A stretch of 64,000 nucleotides of DNA, from contig JAPFBL010000068.1 in assembly GCA_026182355.1 (NCBI GenBank), positions 1,178,001 to 1,242,000 on the forward strand, written 5' to 3'. A program made the translations under genes and the position numbers. Shown here in pieces: positions 56,652-64,000 of this stretch; position 1 is the stretch's first letter, and the number at the start of each line of letters is the position of its first letter. This DNA comes from Hermatobates lingyangjiaoensis. Lineage: Eukaryota > Arthropoda > Insecta > Hemiptera > Hermatobatidae. A model generated the notes under the pieces. That model did no database searches, was not told the origin of the DNA, and saw nothing but the letters and a program-made list of their open reading frames with translations.

Positions 56652-58970
56652 TCTTTAGTAAAAAGAGAATCTATGTTATATAAACGAATAATATATACAT
56701 AAGTAAACAGAACAACATGCTGTTGCGAGATAACAATCTATTGTTGGGTTTGGGATTGTTCCAAAAGACTCAGGTCTATATGAGTCTCTTGAGTTTGTTC
56801 GTGATACTGTTTTCTTCAAGATCCTCTGCTCCTTTCCTCTTAGTCCTCCTGCATTTATCTTCACACAGCCTACAGCCAAGTTGTTTATATTAGGTTTTAG
56901 CATTGATAAGGACTCTCAAACTCTACGCAGACTAGACAAAGATGAAGCCAACAGATGATCTTACTAGAAATCAATAGAGCGCTACAGGTAACACACTCAG
57001 TAGAGTCGTATGTAAACCAGAGTCTAAAGGAACATACTTAACATAGCAACAGATTATCATCTCTCAAGGGAGCATGATACTCAGTTTTCTCATTTATTAT
57101 CTTTGAATATACTGTTAATACTATTTTAGATTTAATCTTTAATGCAGTTTTGCAAGTTCGGTAAACAGTAATACTTGCTGATATGATCACGCTGGCCAAA
57201 ACATGTTCGTGATATTAATATATGTGTAACAATCAGTAATGTGTTTTATGTATAATAACCTGATACATACATACGCTTCGGCTGTCCTACCGCTTGATCC
57301 ATTAGTACAGTATCCAAATCCTACCAAATTTTCCCTTGCACAGAAGATGTCCTGTTGTTAAGAAAGTACCACTAACATTTTACGAAATATTTCAAAGACA
57401 TCGTAACCCAGATGAAACTTCTACCTCTGTGCTATTTCATTGAAGAACTTCATAAAACTTAAAAGAGCTCGCTAGAAACCAGTCTAGAAAGTATAATTCT
57501 ATTTATTGAATTAACAATTTAGTTCTATATAGTGAACTGTTCTTATTCTTCTCTCTCTCTCTCATTATGTACCTATCTATCAATCTCTCTCCCTCACGAT
57601 TTGTTAATGAAACACCATGAACACTGAGAGTCTAATTGGATGACTCCTCGTTCTATCAGCAAACCACAACAAATGGATGAGGTTCCAAACCCAAGAATAA
57701 TTACCAGAAATCAAAGAAATCCAAGGGAATATCAGTTTATACTTTGCAGCTTATTGGCATGAATAAAAAAAAAGGTAGCTGAGGGCCTCTTTTTCTACTA
57801 GCAGGTAAGAATGTATTTGCAGGACATTGCTGAACACTGGTACTTCTCTGTTATAAAGAAGATCGTACTTCTACTTGACAGAAAAGTACTTGTTACGTAC
57901 AACTTGTGTTTGGTACAACGTATAATCGACAAGTTGTTCATTGTATGATGGACCGAACACAGAACGAATGAATGTGATCTGTAACCCAAGAATGAATAAC
58001 TGAATTGGGAGGGGTTTTGCGATTAGCGTGAGTAGTACTACCTACCAGTAAGTTTGACTGCACAATAACAAGATATAGGATTAATACCTCTTCTGCTTCT
58101 GGTAGGTAAGGACTCTTACTGAACACTAGTATTCATCTTATATTAGTACAATGAGTGTGACCGTGAACCAAAGACACAATGAACAACAAAGTGTTCTTGC
58201 TTGTAAGTTAATTTTAAACAGTATATCGCATACATCAGTCGTAACTCTTATTGAAAAACAAGGGTAATGTGTATGAATTATTCAGGAAAAAAAAACAAAT
58301 ATTTAATTTGTAGTAGTGTGTTTGATTTATAGGAACCCTATTTCGATGTATTAAAGAAATGAATAAATGAGAGCCGAATGTTGTTTGTGTGTTTTTTTTT
58401 TAATTTAGAGTAGAATGTGAGTGAGATTTTGATATTGGAGAAAAAGGGAAATGAAATATCTGTAGTGTAGAGTATATATAATAGATGAGGGAGGCGTGAA
58501 GAGCAGCCCAGAGTTCAGTTTGCCTATGAATTATTCGCACCTTCAAAGGGACCACACAGGTATGACATAAAGAGAGCATAAAACATTCCCTCCTCCCTTG
58601 CAACCACAAGACAAAAACAGACTTCATATAAATTTAGTCCTTCTGCGAATTTATGCTCAGAGTACGATTTCACTAAAATATTAAAACTTCATGGTGTCTT
58701 CCTTTCGCTATAATACACTGAACAACATTATTTATTTTTAACGTTCCATATTTCAAATAACAGGGAAAAAAAGTTGGAAATTGCCAATGAAATAAATTAT
58801 CAGAGGTTTTTCTTTAAAAAAAAAATAAATGTTTTTTTTTGGAGACAGTTAAGCAATCTAAATGGTTTTTATGCTTTCTATAAATGTTGTTTTGAAAGTA
58901 TTAATCATGAAAGGAACATTACTTGCTTTTTACGTTAAATAAACATTTAGTTCAAATATAATTCATAACG
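56652..58970. other. Non-coding stretch
   Basis: No gene recognised. Blocks resembling CAGGTAAGAATGTATTTG... and TTACTGAACACTAGTATTCATC occur twice (57800-57850 and 58100-58140), so an old internal repeat is possible. Confidence 0.35.
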
Positions 58971-58971
58971 G

Positions 58972-59002
58972 TTGAAGAAGCCATCATTATGGCCAAAAAA
59001 GA
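58972..59002 (+). ncRNA. Hammerhead-like relic
   Basis: TTGAAGA, an extra A, helix II GCCAT/ATGGC, then CAAA where GAAA is expected. Two invariant positions have changed (C3 and G12). Listed only because the spacing matches the other motifs. Confidence 0.25.
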
Positions 59003-62000
59003 AGTTGAATTGTTAAAGAAATACAATCAGTCTGTATATGGTATGATAAACGCACGTTCACAAGCAAATAAAAACATGTGTAGGATAGCGGAGGTGATCA
59101 AATATTAGGAAATGTGTGCGATGTTTCAAACAGCCATAAAAGAAGAGTAGTCTAGGCAACTTTCAAAATCGCCTCAGACCTTGACCATCTGCGGAACAAT
59201 TCTCACCACACTGGCTATGTTTGTCTTCAAGTGCCCACGCTTACATGCTTTCGTTTTTCACTGCTGTTCTACGGGCGGAAAGTATGTCTGATTTATTCCT
59301 TGCCACCCATATTAGTAATGGGTAAGCCACACTACCGGATTGATTGAAGTCCTAAACGTTGCTTAACTAAAGATTATTTAGAGTAAGGATCTTTAACAAG
59401 CACCTGATATCTTGCAAGTCTGGATCCGACGGCTAGAGGTGAGCACGCAAGCGATGGGGCTACCCTGGTCCCTAACACTGGCTATACTAAATCACTATTA
59501 TTGTATTCTTTTATGGGCGGAAGGAATCCATGACTTAAGAGTCTGTGCCATCCCGGGAAGCATCGACTATAACAAATTAACGACGGATTTATATTTGTCT
59601 ACTTGACGTCATGGCAACCAATAACTGAAAACAAAAGGGGGGACCGTGATTATCTGCAGAACTATTTAGGTTACCTGAATCGCCTTTCTCCCTAATCTGC
59701 ACAACCAACAAAACTGATAATATCACAGTGTTCACAGGACAATAAGACATGGCAAATATTACAACTTTAACGAGGGACTGAAAATTACTCCTTGAACTGA
59801 CAAACCTCTCCAAATTGTATAGATCTAACGGCATCACATGGGCTTCGTTCAACCATATTAAATTCTAACGGTATGAAAAAAACTGAACAGGTTATTACCC
59901 AAACTTCAATACCTCACTAAACGTGAAGATCATTTCCTAATCTTTAGTACTGCAACAGACGTCGAACATATTATTCTCTAGTCTATAGTAATCTTAATAG
60001 ACGTTAAATGGATTATTTCTCAATCTTCAGTACCTTAACATACATAGAATAGATTATGTCCTCTTCACTACCATACAAGACGTCCATCAGGACATACTTA
60101 TGGAACAGTAAACCTCTAGTTGATGGTTCGAGTACTTGACTTCTCCGAGTACCAAGTTTCTAGATTTACATTTATAATTTTATTATACAATAAAAAAAAT
60201 TTAAGAGTATATAACTAGATTTGGTAGCAGCAGATTTCTACGAAAATATGCATGTCATATAATATTGAATCCTTCATGATTATTAGAAAGAGAGAAAAAT
60301 GAATTCCGATTATACTAAATATTATTGTGTGAAAATTAAATTGGCATTTATTCGTTAATATATTTGTTTGCTATTTCTAGAGTTGAAACACGTTTTGCTT
60401 TTAGTGTTCTGAAGGAATATTTCAGTCATGCCATGGCACAATATCAGGCTGAGTTGGAAATTATTAATTTGCCTTTTTAAGCTGATAAGATAGGCCCATG
60501 ATGTACTGACATAGTGCAAGGTCAAGAGTGACTGCACCGAGGGTTAATCATGACAAGATTCTCCGTCTGCCACATAAAGAAATCAATGGGCATGGCGCGA
60601 AGATTCAAAGTTCAAACCCTCAGCAAAACAAGAATGGGCCAGACCCTTCATGTCTCTATTTATCTTAACGAAAGAAAAAAAAAAATTCTTTATTAAATGA
60701 AAGATTAATTAATACCTTAAGAATAAATAGACAAATGGTTAATGAAACTCAATTTCATTGACTCAATCAAATAAACAAACGTTAGAAAAGTATTAACAAT
60801 CTGTTATAAATCTTGTTCAATATTGAAGTTACGTTTCTCCAAGCAACATGTATTTAATTCACTTCAGAAAAGCCACATGAATACAAAGAAATATATTTCA
60901 TTATTAAACAAAACCAATTAATTTTCTCCAGCTCCTATTTCTTTTTTTAAAAAAACAAATGCAACCTTTTTTTTTGGGAATTTAATTTAAATTCATACTC
61001 CTCTTGAAAACCCTTGATTTCTTTTTTCCTCCAGATTGGTTAACAATTTTCACAATTTTCTTTCATATTTATAAATACTCGTAGTCCTATCCAGAATACA
61101 TTTTTTTTTTTAATTTTGATCTCTCAAAAAAAAAACCTAAAAACATCATAGCGTTATAATGAAGTTAAGAAATATCAAAATCACTTCAATGAAAAAGTAT
61201 TTAATTGTCGCGTTTTAATTTAATCTGTCAATTCTAACTAGATATTATTATTATTCCTAATTATTGGATGAAAAATAGAAATATTTAATTGATTTAATAA
61301 AAGTTCAGTAAAATAATAGTGAAAAACAAGATGGACAATTAAGAACAACAGAGTTATATTACTGCTTAAAAAAATAAATCGACTCTGAATTATATATGAG
61401 ACTAGTTGTTGCATTCGACTCGACTGGGGCTAATAAGTCTTACAACTTGCAATGTGTCACTTACGTTTTGAACACTGACTGTTTGAATAATGGGGGTTTT
61501 AAGTAAAATTCCTGCGTGGTTTAGCTTTCAACACCTTACTGAGATCTATCAATTTGTCAATCTTTAGCTGTTACCATCAAGGTGACAACTCAAGCATGAA
61601 AAGTTTTAGATCGCTAACTTGATATCACAACGTTATTAATTGTGCTCCGTTCTGATCTGATGAGATATGTTTTCTTTGGTTTTGCACTCTTAGTCTATAG
61701 AAGTGAAGAATGGTGCAAATTAGTATAGGTAGAGGTGGTTAAGGGTATATTATGGTATAGCACGGTGAAAGTAAGTATGATTATATCATGGTAAAGTGTG
61801 GTATCTTTCATCAATATATTTATTTATATAAACTTTCTCTTCAATTACTTTAAGAAATATTAATCAGCTCACTGGTGACTTTTGTATGATACGAAATATG
61901 AACAGTAATTAAGAAAGGCTGTATCTTTATACCGGGATGCTATCGTCAATTTGACGACTGAAACCATGCCACCAAATATAAAATATTGCCTATCAGTGAT

Positions 62001-64000
62001 TTTCAGTGTATTATGGAGAAGTATTACCGCACCAAGTCTGATACTCCATAGTGACAGAACCTGTTTGTCCAGTAGACAGTCACTCTGAGATGCTTGTAAT
62101 AAAAGTCAATTTAGCAAGTCTGCTGCATTCCAGGGACAAACTGGTCCAACAATTACTGAGTATTTTGCCTTGAAGAGCCAGCGCGCCAAACGCAGCTTGG
62201 TGACTAATCCACCACATGGTCGGCTTCTTAAGCAATCGGTTACTACAGAAAAACATCATTTAGTTCAATTTATGTTACTTAACATTCATTTCTCCTAACG
62301 AAATGAATGATTTAATGCCGATTTGAAATAGAGCATATCATAAATTATTCATTTTATATTCTTTTTCATGCGCGTGGATATGATAAGTGACCTCTGAACA
62401 ATACAATAGATTACTTACGAGTATACACATGAATTACAACATAATAAAATACGAATGAAAACAATGCCAATGACTCACTTTCAATACTTCTACCTTCTTT
62501 ATGGTTATCATGCAGAGTGGAAGTGGTACAGCGAGGAAGACGAACAGCTGGAGCAGTTAAGACACAACGAAAAAAAAGTGCCAGCGATAGCAAAAGGAGA
62601 TGAACTTAATCAATAAAAACTTAAGATCTATATGAATTATATGTATGACCAAATAAAATAGAAATGAAAAATAATAATTAATCAAAATAGTATCTAATAA
62701 ATTAGCAGATCAAATTAATATTCTGATATATCTATTGCGTTGAGGCATACTTTTCAGAATTTCTTCCATATAAAATGCATTAAAACCCAAACTGAGTAAA
62801 TTGGCGTAAATAAATAAACGTCGCGAAATGTATAAGAATTCAACTCTAAAGTTAGATGTTTGTCTAAATATGTTAGTGGGAAATATTACTGTAATAAATG
62901 TACTTTCACTGTTATAACATCGATGTCTTCTCAACGAAAAGAATGAATAGCGCAGTTTTAATACAGTAATCATGTAGAAACGTCAATAAAAACATTGAGC
63001 AACACATTAACACTAACTACAATAGTAATAAAAATGAAGTGGGGAGTTCACTACGAAGTGACGAATAGATACTCTTTGAAATTGAACTGTGCAACATTTG
63101 TGTATTTGAATGACAGGAGAGTAAAGTAGGCGCCCGATGAATCTAATAGAAGTTTTGTTGAATTTCCCACATTTAAACAATCAAGTAACTAAAACGTAAT
63201 ATTGTATATACTTCTGTTCACCAAACATGGAAATCTACCACAACAACTACTTTTCTTATTAATTTTCAGTCAATTAATAACAAATTGAAATTGTAAACAC
63301 TAATTGTGAAGGTACTGTAAAAAAAAATTTAATACTTCTGGTCTAATTCGCTGCAAGAAAGCTTTAACTAGAAGTAACTAATCGATTTGATAGTTGTATG
63401 AATAAATAAAATTAATAGAGAAGAGAATAAGTGATTACTAAAATGTCATTTTTATGGTAGGTGAATTAAAAAAAAAATAATAAATAGTTGTCGCTATTAG
63501 AAGAGCTACAAGAGTGTAATTACTGGAATATTTACACAAGGGAGGGGAGTTAGTAAGGAGGCCGACGCGAGAGGGCGGGGAGGCTGATAGATTGGCATGA
63601 TTGACGAGTTTGGATCCTGGTCGGGCTAATATTGTTTGTAAGTTAATTTTACTTGTAAGTTAGGGGAGTCCCTTGTGAATTATCAAGTTGTAATCAGTGC
63701 TCTAGCAAGCCAATCCTTGTAGAACTTGCACATTGTCACTAGCCACTGACCAATCATCAAGTTTGAGCATCGGCTAATCAAGATTCAATTTCAAATTACA
63801 CAGTCTACATTATAACATGGTTTTCTAAAGTTATACGACAGTGGAAAACTTATTAGGTCCTGAAGTTATAACTCAACTATTCTGCCGGGTTGTGTGTATA
63901 TCAAAAATCCATAGTTAACTCTCACAACTACTTAATAGCTCAAAAGAAGTTGAATCGTCCATATCAAATTCCTAGAGTAGTGTGCACCACCATTCATACA
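59003..64000. other. Non-coding tail of the window
   Basis: No gene is supported. Less A/T-rich patches lie at about 59160-59560 and 63540-63640. Two places have weak tRNA-promoter-like boxes (AAAGTTCAAACCCTC at about 60615; GAGTTTGGATCCTGG at about 63606) and may be old SINEs. Small frames show no domains. Confidence 0.35.

Overview
This window looks like non-coding, repeat-dominated DNA from an animal nuclear genome, most likely an invertebrate with a large AT-rich genome. It is strongly A+T-rich by eye. It has long (TA)n, (GT)n and (GA)n microsatellites, tRNA-derived SINEs, a LINE reverse-transcriptase remnant and many decayed repeats. I found no operon structure, no convincing host exon, and no intact tRNA, rRNA or CRISPR array. 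The phylum cannot be fixed from this sequence; the R1/Jockey-like LINE fragment is compatible with an arthropod but does not prove it. The open frames in the window are mostly low-complexity artefacts (YIYIYI from (TA)n, HTHTHT from (GT)n, F/L/S-rich frames from pyrimidine tracts).

The most interesting content is a large set of minimal hammerhead-ribozyme (HHR) motifs. I count about 25 motifs or relics in several sequence families. They share one secondary structure: a CTGANGA core, one extra nucleotide, a short helix II, GAAA, a 1-2 bp helix III with a 2-nt loop, a U/A/C cleavage residue, and a short complementary helix I. They usually sit in 150-300 bp inverted-repeat (palindromic) elements with a ribozyme in each arm. 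These elements are embedded in, or end at, (TA)n tracts. Their form resembles the ribozymes known from Penelope-like-element pseudo-LTRs and retrozymes. No Penelope-type reverse transcriptase or GIY-YIG endonuclease is visible here, so they are presumably non-autonomous or decayed copies.

Layout: 200-905 diverged ~98-bp tandem array; 2.5-3.0 kb two HHR elements; 5.8-6.5 kb nested palindromic HHR-family cluster; 7.3-7.8 kb tandem array with 69-bp and 63-bp monomers and a 132-bp higher-order period; 9.0 kb SINE; 10.4-10.8 kb pyrimidine tract; 13.5 kb (GT)n; 15.5-20.2 kb the densest palindrome/(TA)n zone, including an almost perfect 155-bp palindrome and the best-preserved ribozyme pair; 24.0, 30.1 and 36.3 kb further SINE copies; 38.6-41.7 kb more HHR elements and a 24-base poly-C run; 43.1-48.0 kb a ~2.1-2.4 kb direct duplication whose copies are separated by an R1-like LINE fragment; 48.1-54.8 kb more HHR elements; 56.4 kb a Helitron-like remnant; the last 7 kb holds little that I can name.

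The parts do not form a gene pathway. They record repeated transposition, inverted duplication and microsatellite growth. If the region is transcribed in either direction, several intact ribozymes could cut the RNA.
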